From Xanthomonas arboricola pv. populi (GTDB lineage: Bacteria > Pseudomonadota > Gammaproteobacteria > Xanthomonadales > Xanthomonadaceae), in the NCBI RefSeq assembly GCF_002939945.1, contig NZ_MDEB01000006.1, forward strand, positions 235,494-299,493: DNA of 64,000 bases. Reading direction: 5' to 3'. The notes beneath the pieces are model-generated. The model was not told the DNA's origin, did not search any database, and was given only the letters and a program-made list of their open reading frames with translations. Below, piece by piece: positions 43,971 through 52,856 of the stretch (positions are counted from its first letter, which is position 1; the number at the start of each line of letters is the position of its first letter). Both the position numbers and the translations under genes were made by a program.

Positions 43971-44648
43971 TCATCCCAGCCAGCCGCGCTCGGCCAGCGA
44001 CACCGGTCGCCCGTCGCCGATCACGAAGTGGTCCAGCAGGCGGATATCCACCAGCTCCAATGCATCCAGCAGACGCCGGGTGACCGCGCGGTCGGCCTCG
44101 GACGGTTCCGGGTTGCCGGACGGATGGTTGTGCCCGACGATCACCGCTGCGGCGTTGTGCAGTAGCGCCCGCCGCACTACTTCGCGCGCATGGATGTCGG
44201 CACCGTCGATGGTGCCGGTGAACACTTCCTCGAAGGCGATGGCGTGATGGCGGGTGTCCAGGTACAGCACCGCGAACACCTCGTAGGGGCGCGGACGCAG
44301 CCGTTGTGAAAAGTAGCGACCGACGCTGGGCGGGTCGCTTAGCGCATCGCCGCGTTCCAGTGCGCTCAGCAGGTGGCGATGCGCCAGTTCCAGCGCCGCA
44401 CTGAGCTTGCAGGCCGAGGCCGGACCCAGGCCGGGCAGGCGCGCCAGCGCGGGCGCCGTGAGGTCCAGCAGCACCCGCAGCGGGCCGTGGCGAAGCAGCA
44501 GGTCGCGCCCGGTCTGGACGGCGTCCTGGCCGCGCAGGCCGGAGCCGACAAAGATCGCCAGCAGCTCGGCATCGGACAGGGCAGGCGCCCCGCGCGCCAG
44601 AAGTTTCTCGCGCGGGCGTTCGTGAGTGGGCCAGTCGTGAATGTGCAT
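43971..44648 (-). CDS. radC: RadC family JAB-domain protein
   Basis: A 225-residue protein with an N-terminal helix-hairpin-helix-like domain ([21 protein letters not shown]) and a C-terminal JAMM/MPN+ domain: His/Ser/Asp motif [15 protein letters not shown] plus the upstream Glu. The family was once linked with DNA repair but the activity is unclear. The gene is divergent from coaBC with a 96-bp gap, as in Pseudomonas and E. coli. Confidence 0.93.
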   Translation of the reverse strand: MHIHDWPTHERPREKLLARGAPALSDAELLAIFVGSGLRGQDAVQTGRDLLLRHGPLRVLLDLTAPALARLPGLGPASACKLSAALELAHRHLLSALERGDALSDPPSVGRYFSQRLRPRPYEVFAVLYLDTRHHAIAFEEVFTGTIDGADIHAREVVRRALLHNAAAVIVGHNHPSGNPEPSEADRAVTRRLLDALELVDIRLLDHFVIGDGRPVSLAERGWLG

Positions 44649-44744
44649 ATGGCGAGATTGCCGGTGCTCATCGCTCACGCCTATCAGGCCGGACGAGGGC
44701 ATCGGCTAATCTAGTTGTCCTTGTAACCGTAGGACGACTCCGAC

Positions 44745-46013
44745 GTGATCGGCTCCACTCAGGCCCGCCCCCTGGACGGACAGCGCTTGCTGCTGTGCGT
44801 CGGCGGAGGCATTGCCGCTTACAAATCGCTCGAACTGGTCCGTCGCCTGCGCGACGCCGGCGCACTTGTACAGGTCGCCATGACCAGCGGCGCGCAGCAG
44901 TTCGTCACCCCGCTCAGCTTCCAGGCCCTGTCCGGGCAGCCCACCCGCACCACGCTGTGGGATAGCGCCGCCGAGCAGGCGATGGGACATATCGAACTGG
45001 CGCGCTGGGCCGATCAGGTGGTCGTCGCCCCGGCCACCGCCGACCTGCTGGCGCGGCTGGCGCATGGCCTGGCCGACGATCTGGTCAGCACGCTGTGCCT
45101 GGCCACCACCGCGCCGCTGACCGTGGCCCCGGCGATGAACCACCGCATGTGGCTGCACCCGGCCACGCAGGCGAATGTGGCGACCCTGTCCGCACGCGGC
45201 GTACGCGTGGTCGGTCCCGATGACGGCCCGCTGGCCGAAGGCGAGTCCGGCCCCGGCCGGCTGGCCGAGCCGGCGGCGATCATTGCCGCCCTCGCCGGCG
45301 GTGCCGGCCGCGCTGCGCCGCTCGGCTCCAAAGGCGCTGCCGCCCCGGCATTCGTGCCCAGCAGCGCGCAACTGGACGGCCTGCGCATCGTGATCAGCGC
45401 CGGCCCCACCTTCGAGGACCTGGACCCGGTGCGCTACGTCGGCAACCGCAGCAGCGGCAAGATGGGCTATGCCCTGGCCGCCGCCGCCGCAAGCCAGGGC
45501 GCCGACGTGGTATTGGTCAGCGGCCCGGTGCACCAGGCCACCCCGGCCGGCGTGCGGCGGATCGACGTGCGCTCGGCTGCGCAGATGCGCGATGCGGTGC
45601 TGGGCGCATTCCCGGCCGACATCTACATCGGCGCCGCCGCGGTGGCCGACTACACCCCCAAGCGGGTGGTTGCGCAGAAGATCAAGAAAACCGGCGAGAC
45701 GCTGACCCTGGAACTGGTGCGCACCCCGGACATCCTGGCCGAGGTCGCCGCGCAGACCGGTGCGCTGAAGCTGGTGGTCGGTTTTGCCGCCGAGACGCAC
45801 GACGTGGAGCATTACGCGCGTGGCAAGCTGGCCGCCAAGCGGCTGGACCTGATCATCGCCAACCAGGTGGGGATCGAAGGCGGCGGCTTCGAAAGCGACA
45901 ACAACGCCGCTACCGCCTACTGGCAGGGCGGCGAGCGTGCCTTCCCCAGCAGCAGCAAGACCGAATTGGCCGACCAACTGTTGGCCCTGATCGCGGAGAG
46001 ATTGCAGGCATGA
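44745..46013 (+). CDS. coaBC: Bifunctional phosphopantothenoylcysteine decarboxylase/synthetase
   Basis: A 422-residue enzyme starting at GTG after AGGACGA. The CoaC half (1-190) has [21 protein letters not shown], catalytic His in the [17 protein letters not shown] region, and PAMNHRMW. The CoaB half (about 200-420) has [26 protein letters not shown] and the KK motif region (QKIKKTGE). It couples cysteine to phosphopantothenate and decarboxylates the product in CoA synthesis. The stop overlaps the dut start (ATGA). Operon: coaBC-dut-algC. Confidence 0.95.
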   Translation: MIGSTQARPLDGQRLLLCVGGGIAAYKSLELVRRLRDAGALVQVAMTSGAQQFVTPLSFQALSGQPTRTTLWDSAAEQAMGHIELARWADQVVVAPATADLLARLAHGLADDLVSTLCLATTAPLTVAPAMNHRMWLHPATQANVATLSARGVRVVGPDDGPLAEGESGPGRLAEPAAIIAALAGGAGRAAPLGSKGAAAPAFVPSSAQLDGLRIVISAGPTFEDLDPVRYVGNRSSGKMGYALAAAAASQGADVVLVSGPVHQATPAGVRRIDVRSAAQMRDAVLGAFPADIYIGAAAVADYTPKRVVAQKIKKTGETLTLELVRTPDILAEVAAQTGALKLVVGFAAETHDVEHYARGKLAAKRLDLIIANQVGIEGGGFESDNNAATAYWQGGERAFPSSSKTELADQLLALIAERLQA

Positions 46014-46477
46014 GCACCCCGACCCAGTCCTTGCAGGTGAAGCTGCTCGACCCGCGCTTCGGCGATCTGTGGCCGCTGCCGGCCTACGCCACCGACGCCA
46101 GCGCAGGCATGGACCTGCGCGCCGCGCTGGAAGCGCCGATGACGCTGGAACCCGGCGATGCGGCGCTGATTCCCAGCGGCATCGCGATCCATCTGGCCGA
46201 CCCGCAGCTGTGCGCGGTGATCCTGCCGCGCTCGGGCCTGGGGCATCGCCACGGCATCGTGCTTGGCAACGGCACCGGGCTGATCGACGCCGATTACCAG
46301 GGGCCGTTGCTGATCAGCACCTGGAATCGCGGCCGCGCCGCCTTCACCATCGAGCCGGGCGACCGCATCGCACAGCTGGTGATCCTGCCGATCGTGCGCG
46401 TGGGCTTGCAAGTGGTGGATACTTTCGTCGACAGCGCGCGGGGAGCGGGTGGATTCGGCCACACCGGCGTGCGCTGA
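46010..46477 (+). CDS. dut: dUTP diphosphatase
   Basis: A 155-residue trimeric dUTPase with the five motifs: [10 protein letters not shown] (1), [11 protein letters not shown] (2), [14 protein letters not shown] (3, catalytic Asp), [11 protein letters not shown] (4) and the C-terminal [10 protein letters not shown] (5, P-loop-like arm). It removes dUTP to prevent uracil incorporation and feeds dTMP synthesis. It overlaps coaBC by 4 bases; algC begins 13 bases after its stop. Confidence 0.96.
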   Translation: MSTPTQSLQVKLLDPRFGDLWPLPAYATDASAGMDLRAALEAPMTLEPGDAALIPSGIAIHLADPQLCAVILPRSGLGHRHGIVLGNGTGLIDADYQGPLLISTWNRGRAAFTIEPGDRIAQLVILPIVRVGLQVVDTFVDSARGAGGFGHTGVR

Positions 46478-46490
46478 CGGGGGACGTCAC

Positions 46491-48836
46491 ATGAGCAAGG
46501 CGAACGAGCGCAGGCAGTCGATGTCCAGCGTGCGTACGAGTGGTCCGGTGTTGGGGGGGGTGTTAGTGCTGCTGGCTGCCTGGTTCGGCTGGAGCAGCTA
46601 CACGCAATGGCGCCAGGATGCGATTGCGCAGGACCTGGAACAGGCGCGCGACCGCGCCGTGCATGACGTCAGCCAGGCCATGGCGCAGCAGGCCAGCCAG
46701 CTCGACGCCGTGCTCAAGCAGCCGCAGGTCATCGCCGCGTTGGCCAATGGCGACGCGCTGGCGGCGGCCTCGAGCATCCGCGAGCGCTTCAAGGGCGCCG
46801 AGGACGTGCAGGTCCTGCCTGGCGACCTGACCGCCGCCTACGACAATCCCAAGGACTTCGGTTACGCGCGGATGAGCCTGCTCGAGTCGGCATTAGTGGC
46901 CGAGCGTGCCCAGGTGCACGTGGTGCGCGACGCCAAGCAGGTCCGTCTGGGTGTGGCGGCAGCGGTGCGACTGGGCGCGCAGCCGGCGGTGGCGTACGCG
47001 CGCCTGCCGTTGTTGCGTCTGACCGGCCCGCTGGATGCGATCGCAGCGCCCGGCAGCGCCTATCTGGCCTTGCGTCAGGGCAGCTACAACGTCGCCCAGC
47101 AGGGCGATGTGGCGCTGGCCGATGCCGCCGAGACCCTGGCCAGGCCATTGGGTAACAGCGGCCTGCGCGTGGCCGCTGCGGTGCCGCAACGCGATGACGG
47201 CCCGCTGGGTCTGGGCACCGTCGGCTGCGCGATCGTGGCCGCGCTGCTGCTCGTCATCGCCGTGCTGCTGGTGCTGGCCAGCCGTGGCCGCGTCGCCCTG
47301 CCGCGTCGCCGTGTGGCCGGCGAGCCGAGCGCCGACGAACCCACCTTCAGCCAGAGCCTGCAGCACGACGCCAGCCTCGCCAGCCAAGCGCGCGCGCTGG
47401 ACGCAGATGCGCCGTCCGCGCCGCCGGCGCTGGTGCCGGCCGTGCAGGTCGCCACCGAGATGTTCCGCGCCTACGACATCCGTGGCGTGGTCGGCAAGGA
47501 CCTCAATCCCGGCGTCGCCGCGTTGATCGGCCAGGCCATCGGCAGCGTGATGCAGGCGCAGGGCCTGCGCGAGGTGGTGGTCGGCCGCGATGGGCGGCTG
47601 TCGGGCCCGGAGCTGGCCAACGGCCTGATCGACGGCCTGCGCCGCGCCGGCTGCCAGGTGATCGACATCGGCCTGGCGCCCACCCCGGTGGTGTACTTCG
47701 GCGCCTACGAACTGCGCGCCGGCAGTTGCGTGGCGGTCACCGGCAGCCACAATCCGCCCGACTACAACGGTTTCAAGATCGTGATCGGTGGCGAAACCCT
47801 GTCCGGGGCGGCGATCGTCGAACTGCACCAGCGCATCAACGAAGGCCGCCTGCACATCGCGGCAACGCCTGGCGATGTGGAACAGCGCGACATCAGCGAC
47901 GCCTACATCCAGCGCATCGCCGACGACGTGCAGCTGGACCGCCCGATCAAGGTCGTGGTGGATGCGGGCAACGGCGTGGCCGGCGATATCGCGCCGCGCC
48001 TGCTGGAAGCCATCGGCGCTGAGGTCATCCCGCTGTACTGCGAGATCGACGGCACCTTCCCCAACCATCACCCCGACCCGAGCGAGCCGCACAACCTCGA
48101 CGATCTGGTGAAGATGGTGCAGCGCTTCGATGCCGATATCGGTGTGGCCTTCGATGGCGATGCCGATCGTCTGGGCGTGGTCACCAAGCAAGGCGCCATG
48201 GTGTTCCCGGACCGTCTGCTGATGCTGTTCGCCGCCGATGTGCTGCAGCGCAATCCCGGCGCGTTGGTGATCTACGACGTCAAGTGCACCGGCAAGCTGT
48301 CCGACTACGTGCTGCGCAATGGCGGCAGCCCGTTGATGTGGAAGACCGGGCACTCGCTGATCAAGGCCAAGATGCGCGAGACCGACGCCGAACTGGCCGG
48401 CGAGATGAGCGGGCACTTCTTCTTCAAGGAGCGCTGGTACGGCTTCGACGACGGCATCTATGCGGCCGCACGCCTGCTGGAAATCCTGGCCCAGCGCGAG
48501 CAAACCCCGTCCGAGGTGTTGGATGCCTTGCCCGAAAGTGTGTCCACCCCGGAAATCAAGGTGCCGGTGGACGGCGATGCGCACGCACTGGTCGCGCGCT
48601 TTGTCGAACGTGCGCAGGCCGGCGAGGAATCGCCGTTCGAATCGGCGCGGCTGTCGACGATCGACGGACTGCGTGCGGACTTCGCCGACGGCTGGGGTCT
48701 GGTGCGCGCCTCCAACACTACCCCGGTCCTGGTGCTGCGCTTCGAGGCCGACACCGAAGCCGCATTGCAGCGGATCCGCGGGGTGTTCCGCAACCAGTTG
48801 CAGGCCCTGCTGCCGGAGCATCCGCTGGAATTTTGA
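46491..48836 (+). CDS. algC: Phosphomannomutase/phosphoglucomutase with membrane-anchored N-terminal domain
   Basis: A 781-residue protein; ATG 46491 with GGGGGACG upstream. Residues 1-330 are an extension: a membrane helix (about 20-36), a periplasmic-like region (about 40-250) with several Ala-rich helices, a second helix (about 255-277), and a linker. The rest (about 330-781) is a full AlgC-type mutase: phosphoserine loop VTGSHNPPDYNGFK, metal-binding DGDADRLG, substrate motif GEMSGHFFF and RASNTTP phosphate-binding. AlgC makes Man-1-P and Glc-1-P for LPS and exopolysaccharide. Long forms are known in pseudomonads. The gene order coaBC-dut-algC matches theirs. Confidence 0.92.
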   Translation: MSKANERRQSMSSVRTSGPVLGGVLVLLAAWFGWSSYTQWRQDAIAQDLEQARDRAVHDVSQAMAQQASQLDAVLKQPQVIAALANGDALAAASSIRERFKGAEDVQVLPGDLTAAYDNPKDFGYARMSLLESALVAERAQVHVVRDAKQVRLGVAAAVRLGAQPAVAYARLPLLRLTGPLDAIAAPGSAYLALRQGSYNVAQQGDVALADAAETLARPLGNSGLRVAAAVPQRDDGPLGLGTVGCAIVAALLLVIAVLLVLASRGRVALPRRRVAGEPSADEPTFSQSLQHDASLASQARALDADAPSAPPALVPAVQVATEMFRAYDIRGVVGKDLNPGVAALIGQAIGSVMQAQGLREVVVGRDGRLSGPELANGLIDGLRRAGCQVIDIGLAPTPVVYFGAYELRAGSCVAVTGSHNPPDYNGFKIVIGGETLSGAAIVELHQRINEGRLHIAATPGDVEQRDISDAYIQRIADDVQLDRPIKVVVDAGNGVAGDIAPRLLEAIGAEVIPLYCEIDGTFPNHHPDPSEPHNLDDLVKMVQRFDADIGVAFDGDADRLGVVTKQGAMVFPDRLLMLFAADVLQRNPGALVIYDVKCTGKLSDYVLRNGGSPLMWKTGHSLIKAKMRETDAELAGEMSGHFFFKERWYGFDDGIYAAARLLEILAQREQTPSEVLDALPESVSTPEIKVPVDGDAHALVARFVERAQAGEESPFESARLSTIDGLRADFADGWGLVRASNTTPVLVLRFEADTEAALQRIRGVFRNQLQALLPEHPLEF

Positions 48837-48858
48837 GCGGCCGGTAAATGCGGGGACG

Positions 48859-48888
48859 CCTGCCCTGCCAGCATGACGGCAGGGCAGG
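48859..48888 (+). terminator. Hairpin downstream of algC
   Basis: CCTGCCCTGCC and GGCAGGGCAGG make an 11-bp perfect stem around an 8-base loop, 22 bases after the algC stop. No T-tract follows, so termination is likely but not sure. Confidence 0.65.
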
Positions 48889-49097
48889 TCGTGACACCGC
48901 GGTTGCCGATCACACCGTGCTCGGCGCTGGCAGATGCAGGCGATTGCCGTAGTACGCAGCCGCTGTGACACGCATAGGCGACCGACGACAGACCTTGGTC
49001 GAACAGACCTCGCCCGAACAGATATCCGTCAAAGCCGACAGGCAAAGACGCGCATCTGTACGTCTTGCTCTAGCCGGACGATCGCATGCGATCACGG

Positions 49098-49631
49098 TCA
49101 CCTGCCTCCCAGACTTGCCTGTCGTGCGCGATCATCTGGCGCTGGAATCACGGCGCCGTCTCCGGCGTTGTCGTGCAACAGCCAGATCGCGTCCCAGTAC
49201 GGATATCCCCCGATCTGCGCGGCCAGCCCTGCGCGTAACGGCAACGCCACCAGCGCGCGCGCGAACTGTCGATGGTCGTCATGCGGCGCAAGCGCCGACG
49301 CCTGCATCTGCGGCTGCCACACCGTCCCGCCCCGGCCACGTGCGCGATTGACCGCCCCGGCGGCGACCTGCCGCGCAACGGCAGCCATGTGCAGCAGTGC
49401 AGCCTTGCCCGGTGCCTGCAGCAGCGCACACCAGCAGTCGGGCAGCAGCACCCAGCACAGCAACTGCGCACCCTGCCAATGACCGGCCGCCGCCAGACTA
49501 GCCGCCGCCGCCCGCGCGCAACGCCAGTCGGCAAACAACGGCACCTGCTGATGCGTGTGCAGCCGCAAATGCCAGTGCGCCGCAATCGGCGCCGACCCGG
49601 ACAAAGGACGATGGAGGAGCGCGCTGGACAT
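49098..49631 (-). CDS. Degenerate REP-associated tyrosine transposase (RAYT), catalytic residues lost
   Basis: A 177-residue protein that follows the RAYT pattern along its length: MSSALLHRPLSG start, VPLFADWRCAR, a motif where RAYTs have VVMPDHxHWLLQ, GAVNRARGR, TVWQPQMQ, FARALVALPLRAGL and GGYPYWDAIWL. The two metal His of the HUH motif are both Cys here (PDCWCALLQ, Cys66 and Cys68), and the catalytic Tyr expected in ARYIVxNPLR is Ala126. The protein should be unable to transpose, but the frame is otherwise intact, so it is a decaying relic or a domesticated DNA-binding protein. It has no clear ribosome site. Confidence 0.75.
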   Translation of the reverse strand: MSSALLHRPLSGSAPIAAHWHLRLHTHQQVPLFADWRCARAAAASLAAAGHWQGAQLLCWVLLPDCWCALLQAPGKAALLHMAAVARQVAAGAVNRARGRGGTVWQPQMQASALAPHDDHRQFARALVALPLRAGLAAQIGGYPYWDAIWLLHDNAGDGAVIPAPDDRARQASLGGR

Positions 49632-49840
49632 AAGCACAGCATGCCGATGAGCAAACAGTCGCAGCAGCGGCGACGCACCCCATTTCAGGTCGGTAACCAT
49701 CGCATCGCGACGTACGGAAAAACGCGTTGCCCCCCAGCCATCGGGCGCCTGGCGTTATCCACCGCAAAGCAAGAGCCGATGCAGCGTGCTCCATCGGCTC
49801 AGTTACGCTGCCGGCATCACCTCAAAGCCTGGAGACTTGG

Positions 49841-49918
49841 ATCACCAATCACCAATCACCAATCACCGTTAACCGCACCCGCGAACTCCGATTCCCCAAT
49901 CCCAAATCCCGATTCCCC
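49841..49918. repeat. ATCACCA heptad array and GATTCC block
   Basis: Four tandem heptads (ATCACCA three times, then ATCACCG; 49841-49868) are followed at 49888-49918 by a GATTCCCC/AATCCC/AAATCCC block like those at 4911-4948 and 56383-56492. The array lies just before the stop of the LABN gene, between it and the RAYT relic. Confidence 0.75.
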
Positions 49919-49920
49919 GC

Positions 49921-50262
49921 TCAATGCATCGCCCGATCCCGCTTCCACCCGCGATGCTTCACATCCAGATACAGGCTGTAGAACGCGGTGAACGCCGGGA
50001 ACAGGTTCTGCAGCACGCCCACCGAATCCTGCTTGGCCGAGAACACGAAATAGCTCAGCGTCATCAGGCTGCCGACCACGCTCATGTACCAGAACATGCG
50101 CGGGATCACCGGCTTGCCGGCGCGCTTGGAAGCGACAAACTGCACCAGCCAGCGGCCGCCGAACATCAGTGCGCCCACATAGCCGATCAGCTTCCAGCCG
50201 GTGACATGCAGCCCGGTCCAGTACAGCCAGGTCAACGGTTGGTCCAGCCAATGCAGTTCCAT
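49921..50262 (-). CDS. Lipid A biosynthesis N-terminal domain (LABN) small membrane protein
   Basis: A 113-residue protein with three membrane helices (about 20-40, 56-73, 82-99) and the family sequence GWKLIGYVGALMFGGRWLVQF, then KPVIPRMFWYMSVVGSL. LABN (PF07578) is found at the N-terminus of some lipid A enzymes and as a free protein beside glycosyltransferases, where it may support lipid-linked sugar transport. It starts on the last base of the upstream GT2 stop, so translation is coupled. See the operon note on GT2. Confidence 0.82.
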   Translation of the reverse strand: MELHWLDQPLTWLYWTGLHVTGWKLIGYVGALMFGGRWLVQFVASKRAGKPVIPRMFWYMSVVGSLMTLSYFVFSAKQDSVGVLQNLFPAFTAFYSLYLDVKHRGWKRDRAMH

Positions 50263-50984
50263 CAGCGCTCCTGCACCACGGTACGCCTGCTGCGGGTGAT
50301 CAACCAGGCCACGCCGCGCAGGTCGCGGATGCCGACCAGCGCGCGATTGAGGTTGTTGTACTTGGACACGCCGGCGGTGCGATGGCGGTGGTGCACCGGC
50401 ACGCTCACCGTGCGCCAGCCGGCGCGCTGCATCAACGCCGGCAGATAGCGGTGCATATGATCGAAGTAGGGCAGGTCCAGAAACGCCTCGCGTTCGAACA
50501 GCTTGATGCCGCAGCCGGTATCGGGGGTGTTGTCGTGCAGCATGCGCGAGCGGATCGCATTGGCCCACTTGCTGGCCCAGCGCTTGGACCCCGAATCCTG
50601 ACGGTTGACCCGCCAGCCGGCGAACAGCTTCACCTGCGCATCGGCACTGGCGCGCGCGGTCAACAGTTTGGGAATATCGGCAGGATCGTTCTGGCCGTCG
50701 CCATCGAGCGTGGCGATCCAGCCCGCACGCGCGGCCTTTACGCCGTTGCGCACCGCCGTGCTCTGGCCGCTCTGGGTCACGTGATGCAGTACACGCAGTT
50801 CCGGCGTGGTGGTCTTCAGGCTTTGCAGCACCGCCAGGGTGTCGTCGCGCGAGTGGTCGTCGACATAGACGATCTCGAACGCCACCAGCCCGCGCAAGGC
50901 GGCGACGATTTCGCCGACCAGCGCGGCGACGTTATCGCGCTCGTTGAACACCGGGACGACAACGGAAAGCTGAGGTTGGCTCAT
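50262..50984 (-). CDS. GT2 glycosyltransferase (ArnC/DPM1-like, polyprenyl-phosphate acceptor type)
   Basis: A 240-residue GT-A enzyme with LSVVVPVFNERDNV, DDHSRDDTLAVL, LDGDGQNDPADIP (metal-binding DxD region), a TGCGIKLFERE catalytic segment and HHRHRTAGVSKYN. Relatives load a sugar from UDP-, GDP- or similar donors onto dolichyl or undecaprenyl phosphate (ArnC, GtrB, RgtE). It lacks the C-terminal membrane helices of ArnC, and the neighbouring LABN protein may supply the membrane part. Together with the upstream uronate epimerase it could make polyprenyl-phosphate-GalA; this is inference. Confidence 0.87.
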   Translation of the reverse strand: MSQPQLSVVVPVFNERDNVAALVGEIVAALRGLVAFEIVYVDDHSRDDTLAVLQSLKTTTPELRVLHHVTQSGQSTAVRNGVKAARAGWIATLDGDGQNDPADIPKLLTARASADAQVKLFAGWRVNRQDSGSKRWASKWANAIRSRMLHDNTPDTGCGIKLFEREAFLDLPYFDHMHRYLPALMQRAGWRTVSVPVHHRHRTAGVSKYNNLNRALVGIRDLRGVAWLITRSRRTVVQER

Positions 50985-51073
50985 GGATTCGTGGTGGCCA
51001 GATGAAGGCTGAGCGAAAAAGATCGCGCATTGTGCCCTGACTGTCTGAGTCAGGCATGAAGCGAACGCGCGCC

Positions 51074-52039
51074 CTAGGCACGATCGCCGAAATAACGGCG
51101 GCACCAGTCCACCACCTGCGGCAGGCCGCGCTCGACCGGGGTGGCCGGCTCGAAGCCGAAGGCGGCCTGCGCGCGCTGCGTGTCGGCCATGGTACGGATC
51201 ATGTCGCCCGGCTGCATCGGCCGGTAGACCTTCTCGGCCGGGCGCCCGGCGGCCTGGGCGATCACGTCGATGAAGTACTCCAGTTCCACCGGGGTGTGGT
51301 TGCCCAGGTTGAACACCCGGTGCGGCACCGGCTCGTTGCCGGGCGTGTCCAGCGCGCCCAGCACGCCGGCCACGATGTCGTCGACGAAGGTGAAATCGCG
51401 CTGCATCCTGCCGTGGTTGAACACCTCGATCGGCCGCCCCGCCAGCACCGCGCGGCTGAAGATCAGCGGCGCCATGTCCGGCCGGCCCCAGGGCCCGTAC
51501 ACGGTGAAGAACCGCAGCCCGGTCGCGCGCAGGCCGTACAGCTGCGCATAGGTATAGCCCATCAGCTCGTTGGCGGCCTTGGTCGCCGCATACAGCGAGC
51601 GCGGCTGGTCCACGCGCTGGTCTTCGGAAAACGGCGGGGTGGCCGAATCGCCGTAGACCGAACTGCTCGACGCATACACCAGGTGCTGCACGCCGCGGTG
51701 CCGGCACAGCTCGAGCATGTTGACGAAGCCGACCAGGTTGCTGTCGACGTAGGCGGACGGATTTTCCAGCGAGTAACGCACCCCGGCCTGCGCGGCCAGA
51801 TGCACCACGCGCGTGGGCCGGATCTCATCGAACAGCGTGGCCAGGCCATCGCGGTCGGTCAGGTCCAGCGTGCGGATGTCGATGCCCGGGCACAACGCCG
51901 CCACCCGGTCGCGCTTGAGCTGCGGGTCGTAGTAGCTGTTGTAGTTGTCCAGGCCCACCACCGACTCACCGCGCGCAGCCAGCGCGCGGCAGGTGTAGGC
52001 CCCGATGAAACCGGCGGCGCCGGTGACGAGAATGGTCAT
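51074..52039 (-). CDS. NAD-dependent epimerase, UDP-glucuronate 4-epimerase type
   Basis: A 321-residue extended SDR: NAD motif GAAGFIGAYTC, VGLDNYNSYYD (the GlcA-epimerase YNSYYDxxLK pattern), HLAAQAGVRYSLENP, catalytic Ser in ASSSSVYG, Tyr-xxx-Lys in YAATKAANE, and RFFTVYGPWGRPDMA. The family (LpsL, GalE-like) converts UDP-glucuronate to UDP-galacturonate. It is 89 bp upstream of the GT2 and LABN genes in the same direction. Xanthomonas LPS is known to contain galacturonate, which fits. Other 4-epimerase substrates remain possible. Confidence 0.87.
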   Translation of the reverse strand: MTILVTGAAGFIGAYTCRALAARGESVVGLDNYNSYYDPQLKRDRVAALCPGIDIRTLDLTDRDGLATLFDEIRPTRVVHLAAQAGVRYSLENPSAYVDSNLVGFVNMLELCRHRGVQHLVYASSSSVYGDSATPPFSEDQRVDQPRSLYAATKAANELMGYTYAQLYGLRATGLRFFTVYGPWGRPDMAPLIFSRAVLAGRPIEVFNHGRMQRDFTFVDDIVAGVLGALDTPGNEPVPHRVFNLGNHTPVELEYFIDVIAQAAGRPAEKVYRPMQPGDMIRTMADTQRAQAAFGFEPATPVERGLPQVVDWCRRYFGDRA

Positions 52040-52087
52040 TGCAATGGTCCTGGAGATGTCGAAAGCAGGCGAGCGGGCAAGCGGGGC

Positions 52088-52813
52088 TCAGAACAGCCCG
52101 AAGCGCTTCTTGGCGACGTTGACGCGATCAAGCGCAATGATGTCCCCAATCCCCTTGGCATCGAAGCGATTCAGCAACGCGTCGCTGCCGTCCTTCAGTT
52201 TCAGCGCCATCTCCTCCGGGTACAGCGGCACCACCGTCATGAACACGATGGTCTTGTCGGCATCGATGACCAGGCGCGCAAATCCCTCAGGCGTGCTCAC
52301 CGGCGGCAGCACGATGGCGCCATCGAAGCGCACGCCGGGTGCGTAGGGTTCGGCCGGATGGCCATTGGGAATGGTGTGGCCGAAGCCCAGCCAGGTCTCG
52401 AACTTGTGCGGCAGCCGGGCCAGGGTCTTGAGCAGGCGGATCGGCCAGTAGTGGCGCGGGTCTTCGAAGTCGCGCTGGTCCATCGGCCAATCGGCGGGCA
52501 GGCTCAGCATCAGCTCCATGTACTGCGGCGCTTCCACCCCTTCGGGCAGGGTCATCGGCAGGTCGCTCATGCCCGAGGTCACCAGCCGCAGGTAGGGGAC
52601 GTCCTCGGTGGCGGGCACCACATGCACGTCCAGATGTACGGCGTCGGAGACGATTTCGTGCAGAACGCCCGAGATCGGTCCCAGATGCTGCTCGATGTGT
52701 GCGCTGATCCGCTCGATGCAGTCGCCGCCGTGTGCCGGCGCGAACTCCCTTTCCTGCGCGTGCAGCATCATCGTGCTGCCGCCCGGGCTGATCTGGTCGT
52801 CTTCAGTGCTCAT
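52088..52813 (-). CDS. Suppressor-of-fused (SUFU) domain protein
   Basis: A 241-residue soluble protein. It shows the bacterial SUFU-like core: HLDVHVVPATEDVPYLRLVTSGMSD, EYMELML-type strand (QYMELMLSLPADW), RHYWPIRLLKTLARLPHKFETWLGFGHTI, and the C-terminal hydrophobic FMTVVPLYPEEMALK. In animals SUFU binds Gli proteins; bacterial versions are widespread and mostly uncharacterised, sometimes linked with toxin immunity. Here it follows the Cdd1 gene by 43 bp and closes a possible four-gene operon that starts with parA. Confidence 0.83.
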   Translation of the reverse strand: MSTEDDQISPGGSTMMLHAQEREFAPAHGGDCIERISAHIEQHLGPISGVLHEIVSDAVHLDVHVVPATEDVPYLRLVTSGMSDLPMTLPEGVEAPQYMELMLSLPADWPMDQRDFEDPRHYWPIRLLKTLARLPHKFETWLGFGHTIPNGHPAEPYAPGVRFDGAIVLPPVSTPEGFARLVIDADKTIVFMTVVPLYPEEMALKLKDGSDALLNRFDAKGIGDIIALDRVNVAKKRFGLF

Positions 52814-52856
52814 GGGTTGCTCCTGTTGATGGCAGCGCCTGATCGCGTGCGCGCAC

